From Micropterus salmoides (Eukaryota > Chordata > Actinopteri > Centrarchiformes > Centrarchidae), in NCBI RefSeq assembly GCF_014851395.1, contig NW_024040152.1, positions 18,838,308 to 18,902,307 of the forward strand: DNA of 64,000 bases, given 5' to 3'. The first letter of the stretch is position 1. The number at the start of each line of letters is the position of its first letter. A program made the position numbers and the translations under genes. Below, piece by piece: positions 52,177-63,000 of this stretch. The notes beneath the pieces were generated by a model. That model made no database searches, was not told the DNA's origin, and saw only the letters and a list, made by a program, of their open reading frames with translations.

Positions 52177-55100
52177 GGAGAGAAAGGCTATTAGAATTAT
52201 GAAGAGGAGGGACTAGTGGGATGGCAATCAGGAAAGGTAAAGTGGGAGAATGACAAGAGTGAAGGAGAGACAGAGGACACTCTAAGTGGCTTTGATTTGT
52301 TCTCCTGACATATGGATTTATAGAGCTATTCATCATCTCATGAATCTGCTCTTTAACTGTTGACAATCAGCACACTGACAGATGAGAGCATGTGCAAACT
52401 GGTAAACACTGTGTTTGGTGTACATTTTGTCCACTCAGAGGCTGAAGGCTGCACTTTCACACCACCCGGGTGCCATCGCCAACGGCAACATGAACTCCAT
52501 GGGCCACATGATGGAGATGATGTCATCGCGGCAGGAGCAAGGCGGCCACCATCACATGCACTCACACCCGCACCAGCACCTGCAAGCCCCTCCCCACGCA
52601 TACCAGCACCACGGCCATCACCACCACAGCCAGGGCCACAGCCAGGGTGGACACCACCACCCGCAGGGACACAACCCCCATCACAACTCCCACAATCCCC
52701 ACCTCCATCCCGGGCACCCACACCAGACCTCACCGCACCCTCCAATGCACTCTTCTTCACATGTAAGCAAAGCACATTCCTGGGAGAGCCGAAGCTTTCA
52801 GACAGCCCAAAGGCAGAACCACAAGTTCAATAACACATTAACTACATTGCACATTAAAACCTTTCATATAGCTAGAAGCCACTGTATAGGTACCATGACT
52901 AAAACAAGGCAGCGCTTTAGAAGCCCTTTGAGCGGTTTTGAAGTTAGCTATTAGTGGTTTAGTATAGAAGTGTAGCTGAAATGATGCTTCAAATTCACAG
53001 TAAGTCAATGGACGAACACAATTTTCCCTTGCTTCAGCCATAATGCCAAGTAGTTTCCTGGCAACCATCTCAAAGGTAATTTTTTCCTTTGAGGTTGGTC
53101 AGCTACAGGTCAGTGTGGGATGCCTGCCATGGAGGGAAAGGGTCATGAAGAGGCTATTATAAAAGATGCTCAGGACTGTCTTCTGAAAATTATGCTCCAT
53201 GCCATCCTTCTCTGCCAAGCTGCCATTACGTGGCCACAGCATGCTGCAGGTGCAGAGCTTTTATTAATGCTATTCCTGATGATGAACAGGCTACTAGTAC
53301 TGTAACATCTTAGCTCTGACTGTATTTGGTTTAGTTTTAAATAAAAGTTTGAAAGTATTGCCCACGGCATTAAAAACAACATGATGTGAGACACTCCTTG
53401 CATTGTCTAGCGACCTCTGCAATGCTAAGCATTTATAGGAAAGTCCGACATCAAGAAAATGCATTTCACTGTATGCTCCAGATGTATCATTAAGGCATTG
53501 AAACAACACTCTCTGTAGGCATAGCGGCCACTAAAGCAGCTTGGATTTTCCATGGTTCTCATAAAAATGGTAATGATCTGAAGACTGAAAACACTTGACT
53601 TTGCCAAGTATATGTCAAGATCTGTCAGTGCACGTATGGTTTTAGAAACAAGTCTTTTGACTATGTCTGGTGGTGTTAGTCTGAGTGGAAGTGGGCGGTG
53701 GAAAACGGCATTCTGACACCTCTTTAACAAGGTGGGCATGCTGGTGAATCAGCCCAGTCACTCACTTACTCTGTCACTCCTGACGCCCACGGTCCGGCTC
53801 ACAGGGCACGTGGCAAAGCCAAATGTTTTTTTTGGGGGTAGTTGCCAGATATGGAATAGCTGCAGGAGGTAATGTATAGATGCTTTTTTTTACGCTTTGA
53901 GGGCAGTAGAGGGCAGTTGAGAGGTGACAGCAATCAGGTGTGTCAGATTGGTTACATCTCCCCCCTCCCCCCCACCGTTTTTCAGATGTCACCTGCAACC
54001 CAGCAGATGCAGCCCACACAGACGATGCAGTCTCCGCCCCCCAGCGGCGGCCGGCGCAGGCGAGTAGTGGACGAGGATCCGGACGAACGTCGGCGGAAGT
54101 TCCTGGAGCGGAACAGAGCAGCAGCAACGAGATGCAGACAGAAGAGAAAAGTGTGGGTGATGTCATTAGAAAAGAAAGCGGAAGAGCTCACTCAGACCAA
54201 CATGCAGCTTCAGGTACACAATGAACTTCAGGCGTTACTGCAATAATCCTCTGAACTTCTATGCACAGTACCACTGCCATTCACAACAGTCAGCATATAA
54301 TTTTCTTATCAAAAAGCTTTGTGATATTATCCCATTTTGCACCAGAGATAGTGGCAGTAAGTTGGACTGATATGGGTTTGACAAGGTTAGTTGGATGTTG
54401 TCAGTGTCGGACAGGTATAACAATTTAATGTTTGATAAAGATCTTATTAGTGAATCATTGTAAAATGGATGTAGTTATCTTGAAGTGACTAAAATGGTGA
54501 CTCAGCGTTGCACTTCCATTAAGGTGGGAGGCTCACAAGAAAAAACAAATGGTAAAAATTAAAGCAGCAGCCCATAATGCATCTTTTGTCAGACCCTACC
54601 TGCCTGGTAAATGCCCTCATCTTTCAAACTCCATGTCACACATTTTTAACACAGTTTTTCACTTTAAAAAATGTCTCAAGTCTTAATCCCAATCCAAGAT
54701 ATAAAACAACCCTGATGACCATATAAATATATAACAGTTGGGAATGGGAATACATAGGATAATAACGTAGCCTGCTTTAATTGTGATTCCCTGGGTGATA
54801 TCTGAGTCTTAAATTGCTTGTGTGTTTTCCCGCATTTCAGAATGAAGTGACCATGCTAAAGAACGAGGTGACCCAACTCAAGCAGCTTCTCCTCACACAC
54901 AAGGACTGTCCCATCACCACTATGCAGAAAGAGTCCCAAGGTTACCTCAGTGAGTAGCTCAAACACAGACACACACACAATTGGGAATTGGACCAAAAAC
55001 ACACATTCTTCTGTGTTCCTTAGCCCCGCAGTGCAGATAGCCCTGAAAATGCGTCGTTAATTGTCTTGCCAGAGGAAGGGTTTAAACTCTACAGGCTGAA

Positions 55101-56105
55101 CTGTGATGGACACACAGTGACTGCCAAGACTCTTCTCTCCTATGTGCTGGTATCCAGCTCCCACGCTCGCTGCAGGACTCTTCGATTCGCATATGGGTGT
55201 TGCACACTCTGGTAGTTTGCCTGGACTGGGAGTTGGTAGTCTGAATCCCATATGAGACTAGTTTTTCCATCTGATGGCACAGAGGCTGCCGAGACACAAC
55301 GTGAGAAAGACGCCACATTGCACATTGGCATCCAAACTCTCATGGATGCCCCAGGACCTCGCTGATTATTGCACTGTGCCTCAACTCTCAGCCGGGCATG
55401 ACATCAGAGCCCCACCCTTTGATACGGATACAAATAACATTTCCGTGTAATTAGGATAAGGCACCTCCCTGTGTGGCTTTAGCACAGGAAAATAAGGCTC
55501 ACATCCATCTTAGCTGAATAGTTCTTTTATACAGAAGAGAGCCAACTCCCAGTCTGGGCTGGGAGAGACTTCCATCGATGAGTCTAGCTTGCGTACAGAT
55601 GTCACTTTCAATGTGTCCAAAAGTCATCAGGCATGTTTATGGAGTTGAGTGATTCACTATTCCATTTTTCTGTTATTCATCCTATTTAGGGATGACAAGT
55701 GTGACTGAAATGAGTGTGCCATGTGTTTGAAATGTATCTGCTAATAAATAAAGCTGTTTTTTTAAATGATGAGATTTGTTCTGTTTTTATTTAGATTTAT
55801 TTTACTATCATTATAATACAAAACATATACAATTATATTTTGAAGCCTCTGTGTAGAGCTTGAAGATCGTAGTATTTACACTTGTGCGCACACGCTCATA
55901 TTGTGCACACATGTCGTCCATCCTCAGTGATGTCTCTGCTGTCTCCTCAGGTCCAGAGAGCAGTCCGGCGGGCAGTCCAGCGCCAGCGTGCTCCCAGCAG
56001 CAGGTCATTCAGCACAACACCATCACCACCTCCACCACAACCGTAGGGGGCAGCAGTGTGCACGGGCAAACCAACCACCGCACAGACATTAACCCCATCC
56101 ACTAG
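20766..56105 (+). CDS. creb5: cAMP responsive element binding protein 5 (CREB5/CRE-BPa), complete gene
   Basis: Eleven coding exons give 1,536 nt, 511 aa plus stop: 20766-20795, 26393-26470, 26842-26935, 28635-28756, 30264-30421, 39800-39926, 41166-41276, 52439-52762, 53986-54213, 54841-54949, 55951-56105. Human CREB5 is 508 aa and aligns end to end. In order: a C2H2 finger (C29, C34, H47, H51); the TPTPTR site with T70 and T72, matching the ATF2 threonines phosphorylated by p38/JNK; a Ser/Gln/Pro-rich region; a His-rich exon (241-348); a bZIP with basic signature N391, A394-A395, C398-R399; and zipper leucines L409, L416, L423, L430 and L437. The family binds CRE DNA as homodimers or with Jun in the nucleus. 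The first 10 residues depend on which exon 1 donor is used; translation may otherwise start at 26417. The a/b paralogue is unresolved. Confidence 0.96.
20954..21458 (+). promoter_or_regulatory. creb5: Two further CRE half-site motifs in creb5 intron 1
   Basis: ACGTCA at 20954-20959 and TTACGTCA at 21451-21458, in the GC-rich stretch just after exon 1. With the two promoter CREs this makes four CRE-like sites in about 830 bp. Function is inferred. Confidence 0.4.
21460..26392 (+). other. creb5: creb5 intron 1, remainder
   Basis: About 5 kb with no exon seen. A (GAAA)n run lies at 21565-21590. A possible degraded Tc1-like terminus (CAGTGCAATCAAAAGTTTGG, near 22339) and a tRNA B-box-like GGTTCGATTTC on the minus strand near 22880 are too weak to call as elements. 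A degraded SINE-like stretch lies around 24,250-24,470. The block 24,880-25,620 is repeat-poor and is a conserved-element candidate. Confidence 0.5.
26393..26470 (+). CDS. creb5: creb5 coding exon 2
   Basis: 78 nt after a long T tract and GTAG acceptor, ending before GTGAGT. Encodes FYEKVARVMNSDQERPFMCN and the first finger cysteines (C29, C34). The MNSDQERPF segment matches human MNLEQERPF, and its ATG at 26417 (G at -3) is the alternative start. Confidence 0.95.
26842..26935 (+). CDS. creb5: creb5 coding exon 3
   Basis: 94 nt encoding RFPTEDHLMIHRHKHEMTLK and FPSIKNDNMLS, with finger histidines H47 and H51. It is nearly identical to the ATF2/ATF7/CREB5 family. Leaves in phase 1. Confidence 0.97.
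28635..28756 (+). CDS. creb5: creb5 coding exon 4, transactivation site
   Basis: 122 nt encoding DQTPTPTRFLKNCEEVGLFS and ELDCSIEQEF. T70 and T72 correspond to ATF2 Thr69 and Thr71. Ends in phase 0 before GTACTG. Confidence 0.97.
30264..30421 (+). CDS. creb5: creb5 coding exon 5
   Basis: 158 nt from CTGCAG to GTGAGT. The start (NISLHGQAGQGQHQHSHSRM) differs from human and is Gln/His-rich; NHDTSIVIQQALPSPQSSSV and ITQAPSTNRQIG then match closely. Confidence 0.96.
34412..34530. repeat. Degenerate purine-rich minisatellite, about 31-bp unit
   Basis: Three to four imperfect units of the form GGGATCAGAGGTGGACAGAG plus GAGAGGAAGACA follow in tandem, almost entirely A and G on the plus strand. Such polypurine tracts can form triplex DNA. 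Confidence 0.7.
36368..36390. repeat. CA microsatellite
   Basis: Pure (AC)n of about 23 bp in creb5 intron 5. Confidence 0.9.
39800..39926 (+). CDS. creb5: creb5 coding exon 6
   Basis: 127 nt encoding PVPGSLSSLLHLRNRQRQPL through TMPGSSAVLMP, near identical to human. It follows the 9.4-kb intron 5 and ends before GTGAGT. Confidence 0.97.
40085..40140. repeat. Short interspersed repeat tail-like motif
   Basis: AATAGAAAGTAGACTTTATT followed by GTACCACTTTGGG resembles the end of a common fish repeat (TAGACTTTATTGTCATTG type). Only this piece is present, in creb5 intron 6. Confidence 0.4.
41166..41276 (+). CDS. creb5: creb5 coding exon 7
   Basis: 111 nt from TCTTCAG to GTAAGT. Encodes MERQMSMGSNMMGMQGP and ends MHSEAKL; human reads MERQMSVNSSIMGMQGP and MHSEAKM. 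The middle is a divergent Ser-rich spacer. Confidence 0.96.
46677..46722. repeat. GT microsatellite
   Basis: (TG)n of about 46 bp with one CG interruption, in creb5 intron 7. Confidence 0.92.
47269..47306. repeat. Perfect 16-bp inverted repeat with 6-base loop
   Basis: CAGTCATTTTCAAATG (47269-47284), loop TTGGAG, then its exact reverse complement CATTTGAAAATGACTG (47291-47306). A smaller inverted repeat, CTTCTC/GAGAAG, lies just upstream. The stem is shorter than a usual microRNA precursor. Confidence 0.9.
48131..48181. repeat. (GA)n followed by a run of 21 G
   Basis: About 30 bp of GA repeats run directly into 21 consecutive G on the plus strand, which is the creb5 sense strand. A separate run of about 11 G lies near 47,996-48,006. 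Homopolymers this long are prone to length errors in assembly. Confidence 0.9.
52143..52172. repeat. CA microsatellite
   Basis: (AC)n of about 30 bp, in creb5 intron 7, about 270 bp before exon 8. Confidence 0.9.
52439..52762 (+). CDS. creb5: creb5 coding exon 8, histidine-rich
   Basis: 324 nt from CCACTCAG to GTAAGC. Starts RLKAALSHHPGAIANGNMNS and MGHMMEMMSSRQ, conserved, then a tract in which roughly 30 of 108 residues are His, mixed with Gln, Pro, Gly and Asn. It ends QTSPHPPMHSSSH. The His-rich tract is a CREB5 hallmark and differs freely in length between species. The long frames on the other strands here are composition shadows. Confidence 0.95.
53986..54213 (+). CDS. creb5: creb5 coding exon 9, basic region and start of zipper
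   Basis: 228 nt from TTTCAG to GTACAC. Encodes MSPATQQMQPTQT, RRRRVVDEDPDERRRKFLER and NRAAATRCRQKRKVWVMSLE, ending at NMQLQ. It holds the DNA-contact residues and leucines L409, L416 and L423. Confidence 0.98.
54841..54949 (+). CDS. creb5: creb5 coding exon 10, leucine zipper end
   Basis: 109 nt encoding NEVTMLKNEVTQLKQLLLTH and KDCPITTMQKESQGYL, with L430 and L437. The donor overlaps the codon: CTC-A then GTGAGTAG, so an unspliced transcript would read SE and stop at once. Confidence 0.97.
55951..56105 (+). CDS. creb5: creb5 last coding exon
   Basis: 155 nt from TCCTCAG to TAG. Encodes SPESSPAGSPAPACSQQQVI and QHNTITTSTTTV, then a shorter tail than human ending HRTDINPIH (human HRTDLNPIL). 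Confidence 0.97.
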
Positions 56106-58800
56106 GGAGAGGAGAGACTAGAACCCCAGCTGTATCCCCAAACAACCCCCTACTACCCTGCTTTCTGAGGGTTGCCAGCTGCACTTGCTGCCCCCCCCCC
56201 CTCCATCAAGAAAAACCTCAAAGGCCTGTGAGGCTGTTCTTTATACAGTAGCTACAGTATGTATTTTTATAGACCAACCCTGTTAATGCGTAAATGTTCT
56301 ATGGTTTGCCTGTTGTATGTTTTATCTGTTTTTTGTGCTTTTAGCAAAAAGGGAGTTTTGCTAATCCCATGCAGCATTTAAGTGACTTTTTCCTGTTGTG
56401 TAATGGTACAAAATGGACCAAGGTGGTCAAGAAACCAGAGGAAAGAGACACAAGCCTCAGACAGTCATCTCTACATGCAAACCTTACATCTCTGTATGCC
56501 TGACGGACTGAAATATGAATCAGATCACTATTTGAATATCACACGTGGACAGTATGTTGAGTGTATGCAACAGACTCTGTGAGTGAATAAGTGAGTAGGA
56601 TGTCGCTGCCTTTAAGTTGTCTTCTGACGCTAAGTCAAACTGTCACCATGATGTCTTGGAGAGGAATATGCAAACCGGTGTAATGATGCTTTTCTTTCCT
56701 AGAAACGGATATGACTGTTAACCTTTTCCCTGTCAGCGGTATTCTTAGAGTGTGTTATAAAGCATGACAGTGAAAACGTGACCAAATGGAAGCAATACAT
56801 CGCAGTATTGATCATATTCTCTGCCGTATGTCCACATCACGATCAGCATGGCCAAGCCACTCTGGTCTCGAGGACATACGATGCTGTTACAGCTACAGAA
56901 CTGTACACTGTGATACCAGTGAGGAAGCTTGGGGATTTGAAACAAACTCCTCCGCTCTCCAGGACCAACTGAAGCTTTAATTACTGAGGCCTCTCTTTTT
57001 GTGCGTTTGTGCATCTGGATCCACATTTTGGTGGTCACATATAACATTCGATTACGTGTGTCTGCATAGTTTTGGGTGTGCATGTGAATGATATGCATTA
57101 TGCATTTGTGTTTTGTCTTCTTTCTTCTGCAGAACAAAGTTCAGCAGGGGTGTAAAGAAAGAAAAACAAAAAAGTGTGTGAGAAAGACTATGAGCATGAT
57201 TGTTTTGTTTTTTCACTGGCATCCCACTACTGGCAGAGTGGTTTACAGTTTCTAAAGAGGAGCAGTTTATGCCTGTGCTTTCCAAAATGTCACAATGTGC
57301 CTAAATCTTTCTTAAAATCTTCTGTTGGCTTACTGTACACAGCAAAGTGCCACTCATTTTCTTCAAATAGTCAAAAACATTTAACTCAGCATATTATTAA
57401 CGAGTTTTCTCTGTTATCAGCTTTGTTGTGGATGTCTGCTGAATGTGAGGGCAAGACCAGTTGACTAAAGAGAGAAATACCCATTTACCATTTGACCTCT
57501 TCATCAATTTTTCTATCTCAGGCCTCCTCTGCAGTATCAGATTGGAGACAGATGATACTGGCTTGACCTTTTTTCATCCCCTTTCCAGCCTTGAAACATC
57601 ATGCCTTCTCATTGAACACAACTCCTATTTTTCCTCTGTCCTATGACCAGGAATGTTGATTCATTAACGTGATGACCATAATGCACTGTGTTCTACAGGA
57701 GGTTGGATGACATACATTCCACTGACAGGTGGAGCAATCGCAGAGCTGTCTATGCACTTTGTCCTCTGTCGCGCCAGAGGGTTGAATAGCCATATTAAGG
57801 TCCGAGTAATTCTCAGTGAGCCCCCTTTTTCACACACCAGCGAGAAACTTAACTGTGTTTGGCTTTATGGAGAGCCTGTGCCTGGCATGCATCATACATG
57901 TCTAAGAAAATGGGAACCTAGAGCTCATATTCTAGGATAAGGCTCAATTAAGGACCGTGTGCCCTGTTAATTCTGTAAAAAAAAAAAAAAAAAAAAAAAA
58001 TAAACCTGCAGTTTTGTCGAAGATGAAGGAAGCTTACATGTTAATTGAAAATCTGTATCCTCATAATTCAAGTTTTGTGGAAACATTCAGACTGTTTATG
58101 TCACGTCTTAACCTTGGAGTCTGTGTGCGCAGTTTGATATGTGTGGTGATGAGACAGACAAATAGATTCTCTTGAAAAGGGCTTTGCTGCAACGACCCTT
58201 TCAACTGAAGCTTGCCTTATTTCGTGTGAAAATGTGGGTATGACCTCAAAATACTTTCAACTGGAATCACTTGGAGGGTGTTGCTATTTTAGAGTTAAGA
58301 TATGAAGTTTCATTTTTGACAGTGGATCCGTGTTCAGCAAAAAACATTTGTGACTGTAGAGGCAGACAAAAAGGACAGATGGGAGTGCAGTGAGTGTGTT
58401 TGTGAAAGTGGAGAACAATTCCTACACGTTAATGATGTTATAATTGTATTATTTTAAATCTAAAACTATAAATATTGTACATAATGTCATTAATTTCTGT
58501 TATCCTGTACATGTAATGCAACCACCTTTCTTTTTGAAGGGAGTAAATGTGTGGTACATGTTTGTAAATAATATTTGCATAGCACTTGCCTTTTGTTGTA
58601 CGTTGAGGCTCATTTCAGCGCTTAAAATACATTGTTTATATGTAATGAACTGATGAATCCATTCTTTCCTGCATAACTTTGTACATTTTTTTTGTGCCTG
58701 TAATGAAATTGTCCCCATTTTGTTTTGTATTTGTACAGATGTTAAAGTGTCACTGCAGTTACATTACGGTATGAAAATAAAGCACTTGTTCTGGAACATA
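56106..58800 (+). other. creb5: creb5 3' untranslated region
   Basis: About 2.7 kb from the stop codon to the poly(A) signal at 58776. It has a C run near 56,190, a run of 24 A (57977-58000) that could mis-prime oligo-dT, and two Pumilio-type motifs, TGTACATA at 58476-58483 and TGTAAATA at 58563-58570. Open frames in it are short and unsupported. Confidence 0.75.
58776..58781 (+). terminator. creb5: creb5 poly(A) signal
   Basis: AATAAA about 2.67 kb after the creb5 stop, with T/G-rich DNA downstream. Cleavage is expected near 58,795-58,805. Confidence 0.75.
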
Positions 58801-59589
58801 AAACTAACTGATGTGATTGGATGTCAAGAAGTACCTGTTACTTGAAATCTAGTGCCACAGTGATTTCCGGTAACCAGAATGCAAAAATGAACTGAGGGAC
58901 ATCAATTGAATATTTCGAGAATTCTATTTAAAAAAAAAAAAAAAAAAAAAGAGTACTCATGTTCAAACAAAATGATCAATAGTATTTCCCAATGCTTGTC
59001 CTTGACACATAACTGCTCATTAAATAGTTAAAAGCTTTAAAGGTTTAGAATACTCATTAATTATTGAACTGTCTAGACATCTTGATAGTTGCCTGATGAA
59101 ATAACATGGCAGTTTACTTTGGTACACAAACATCTTTGTGGCATTCTGTCAGAATCACTTCAGAGCGCTGCAGCGTGTCAAATACATTTTAAAGCCACAA
59201 CAGTAGCTGAAATAATATTAACCGAAATAATATTAACCAGTGTTTTGTTTTGTCGCAACATGCAAAGTGAGCAAAGATACTTTCTTCAGATATTCAGTAA
59301 GTTTATATTGTTATTAAGATCAAAGTTCAGATATTCAAAAGTGCTAATGGTATCAACTTTTTAAAAATACACTGACTGACCACAGCAGTTCTCATAAGTG
59401 TTCTGATGTTTTTTCATTTATGGGTATCCAATTAAATTCTTTTGGAGCACAGTGACCCCTGGTGGACATTTTGTTGACTAACCAAATACTACTTACTAGG
59501 ATAAAATCCCATTCTTCTCTGTAATACCCTGCAACAGAAGCTATTGAGAAGAGGGTGGCAGACTGCAGTCTTCTCTGATTATTAAGACA
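58801..59589. other. Convergent spacer between creb5 and cpvl
   Basis: About 0.8 kb, AT-rich, with a 20-base A run at about 58931-58950 and a small tandem duplication (AAATAATATTAACC twice near 59,211-59,238). There is no room for TRIL, an intronless gene that lies between CREB5 and CPVL in human, and no trace of leucine-rich repeat coding. Confidence 0.7.
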
Positions 59590-59609
59590 TATTTAGAAAA
59601 ACAAAACAT

Positions 59610-59615
59610 TTTATT
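59610..59615 (-). terminator. cpvl: Candidate cpvl poly(A) signal
   Basis: TTTATT on the plus strand is AATAAA on the cpvl strand, about 300 bp past the stop codon. The 3' UTR would be 59,590-59,920. Confidence 0.6.
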
Positions 59616-59920
59616 TCAAGACAAATCAGCTGTGGTTCATTCTTTACATTTCCTCTCCAAAACGTGTAGTGATTGAATGCACCATAAGCTATTACGGTTT
59701 CCTTGCACAAATCAACAAAATCAAGCAAAACAATGATTTTCATAGAAACTCCTGATAATCTGAAAACTGCCATTTAATTTTCACCTAATTTTAATTCAAA
59801 ATAATAATAAAATCAGCTGCAGACTCATGTACGAATCCAACATCGCCTGAGACAATCAAGATTCAATAATCACCAATATGCTCTCTGAGGTGGAGGTGCT
59901 TTAATCAGTGCTGAAACGCT

Positions 59921-60019
59921 TCATATCCAGCCTCGTGTTGAAAGGAATCGGTCAATCATATCAAAGGACCTCGCTGGCTGGTCATAGGGCAGAATATGCC
60001 CTCCCCCTCGGATGATTAT
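59921..60019 (-). CDS. cpvl: cpvl last coding exon, catalytic histidine
   Basis: 99 nt encoding IIIRGGGHILPYDQPARSFD with catalytic H454, then MIDRFLSTRGWI and TGA. Human has GWDPYVG at the end, so this tail is five residues shorter. Confidence 0.97.
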   Translation of the reverse strand: MIIRGGGHILPYDQPARSFDMIDRFLSTRGWI

Positions 60020-63000
60020 CTACATGACAAGAGGACAGATTTCAGAATATTAAAACAAGTGTTTGTTGGAGTACTTTTCACATAGTTTTGACCATTGTTA
60101 GCATCTGCTCACCTGGTAAAACTCTCCCACTTGTCTCACGTAACCTGCCACTTCTGTGTCGCTGGGCTGAACCTTCCAGTGAAAGCGAGGGGCTGTTTTG
60201 TACTCGGCAGCCCCGGTCCAGTTGACAGTAGGCAGGAACCTCTCAGTCAGTGGGGCTGCTACAATGACATCCAGCTGACCACTGTACATTAAGACCTGGG
60301 TGCATGTAGAAATGGAAAACACAGAAAAACTGTCAGAGAGGTATTAGAGGGACTTTTGTAATAAATGGTGAAAAAAATTTAACATCATGTTTTTTTTTAT
60401 ACAAACATTTAGAGACATTGTTTGCGCATCTGATTTATCAGTTAGAATATTCAATCATGCTATTGCAATCTTATGCTATTGTCATATCACAACACACACA
60501 GTGGACCAAGGTACCATTGTACGTTGCTGCAGTGGATAATCCTACACCCCTCACCCTATAGTTGTCCATCAGCACCCCCAGCCACGGTTTTATGCTCTTC
60601 ATGACATCCTCCAGAAGATGCTTCTCCACCTCCGAGCCGTTGTTGAACGTCAGGTTCCCCACATGGATGGCGCGTCGCACCACTGGCAGAGTCACAAACT
60701 GGGAGAAGTACTCCTGGTCTTCAGGTTCCTGCAGTGCACAAAAAGTATTGTTAGTAGTTTGTATATAAAGTTTAAATGTTTTTCTGACAGGCAGCTTTGA
60801 ACTCAGCCAGTAGGTTTTTGAGTACCTGACATGTCATGTAGTTGAAGTAGTTGGTGCAGCCTGTAGCATTTTGGAAGAAGGACGGATATGGTTCCACGTC
60901 ACCGTTCAGCAAGCTATCAAAAACCTGAAGTCAGACAAAACGGTCAGCTGAATCTCATTCACAACAAGGTTCTTTGATATTATTCACAATTTTAATGTTT
61001 GTCTGAGAAAGATATGATACTAAAAAATGGCATTAATTTATTCACCAATTAGAAATGTGTAAATACAGACAACCCAATTGTATTTGTTGTCGATTCGCTT
61101 GTTATGTAAGAGGCACCCAGCATCTCTTACCTGAAAAGCCTCCACCCACTTCTGCTGGTGGATGAGTTTAACCCCTAAGTCTGTCTGCTGGATGACGTAC
61201 TGCCTTTGGAGTTCATCTATCATGCCCGTTTGGTACAGGAACTCACCGTAACCACCAAGCATCTGAAATGGAAAGAAGTAAAACATTATATCATCTAATT
61301 TTTTGCACATACATAACTGTACTGTAGATGTCCCAAAGAGCAACAAGGACAATCTGGAGACCTGAGAAGTTCACAAGTCACACAAGTTGAAAGAGAATAT
61401 CAGAAAATGAGACTTTAACAGACACGCACCATTTCTGGATCACAGAGCCCGTCACCAATAGCCATCCCTATGAGGTTAATTTTCACTTTGGCAGTGGGGT
61501 TGTTTTTATGGATGTAATAAGAAATGGCAGGAACATACTTCCCTGCATACGACTGCATGGGGACAGAGAAGGTTTACACGGGTTAGAGCAATATTTTAAA
61601 TAGGTAGAAGTTTTTTAGTTGTTGTTTTCAGACACTATTATGGTCTGGTGATATTTTAACAAGGATTTTACAAATCATACATTTGGAAACATTCTACTGT
61701 TATGTGTACAAGGTCAAAAGTCATTAATGTCAAGCTACTACTAAAAACGGCAACAATATTAATTTGCAACGCTAGAAAAGAAAAAAACGCCATACCTCCC
61801 CAGTTGCATAGAACTCATTGGATTGATACTCAGGAAAGAGCTGGAAAAACTGGGTTAAAGCACTGTTAAAGGAAGAGATGGGAATAAAGACTTAGAAGTC
61901 AAACATTAATCAAACACCAGACTTAAAGACCAAAATCAGAAGAATATTATGTTTGAGTTGGATGTTTTACCTGTACAGATCTCTGCCAACATCATCCTGA
62001 TTCTGAGCAAAACCTCTGTCATCCTCAGTGAAGCTGAAGCCTGTTCCGACCTAGAAAAACAAACAGCTCTTCCTCAAAGACTTGTCAGTAAATATTCATG
62101 CACATGAAAATCCCCGATAAGCTGAGTAACCATGCATGAAATTAGTTTGAGGCTTTTGTGTGTGAGGAAAGCAATACGTACTGGATTGTCAATGTACAAA
62201 ACTGAATATCTCGATGTCCAAGTGTAATTCCTCAAACCAACTGCAAAGAAAAAAAAATAAGCAGATCAGGAAAGCCAACTATACAGGGCTTAAGCTTATA
62301 CACGTTTATACAAGCTTCTATAGTACCAAATCACTTCTTACCAGTCAAGTTTTTGTACACCACATATGGTCCATGTTCCACAAAGAGACCGAACATGGAG
62401 GTGCCACCAGGTCCGCCTTGCAGCCAGAGCAGGACTGGTGCTTTGTCTTGGCTTGCCTGTCAGTCAGAGCAGGGCACACAGAAAGCTGAGATCTCAGCAC
62501 CACCCAGTGGTGACTTCAGTTTATTAACAAAAAAATTTAAATAAATAAATACCTGACAAGTGTCTTGCTTAGGGATAAAAATAATAACATTGGTAGATAG
62601 ATGTGAGGCAGAGGAAACTGAACTTGGGTCTCCCACAACAAGATCTTATCCACTGCGCCATTGACACACAAGTTACCATTGCTAACTGTTTAAAGATAGT
62701 CAAACATATTGTTTATATTGTTTTAAAATGTACTAATCATTGTTTGCTTACATTTTTGTTTCCTCTGTTCTTCATTCCAGTCAGTTATATTAATATTTAA
62801 AATTTTAGATTTTTTTAAGACAATAGATCATCATGCATGTCTCTTGTCTCAGGAATGGGTTTAAATATGTGGGTGATGCACTAACTCTCATATAGTATGC
62901 ATATTAGTAAACACTGACTCCTCTTAATGGTAGCTGTCAATCAAAAAAACAAATATTTTATGGCTGCAAGACTGATCTTTCATTCAGTGTCACAGAAGTG

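Larger units (their letters stand above)
41277..52438 (+). other. creb5: creb5 intron 7
   Basis: An 11.2-kb intron, the largest in the window, with no exon seen. It contains a CpG-bearing conserved-looking block (42,480-42,740), a repeat fragment near 43,880-43,910 (ACTCAAGTAAAAGTACTGTT, a widespread fish motif), a GT microsatellite, a perfect 16-bp hairpin (47269-47306), a (GA)n-(G)21 tract and a CA microsatellite. Confidence 0.6.

Noticed and set aside
52353..52833. Long overlapping open frames on both strands (up to 157 codons) across creb5 exon 8
   Set aside because: They are shadows of the His/Pro/Gly-rich coding exon; the exon 8 frame alone matches CREB5 and keeps phase with its neighbours.
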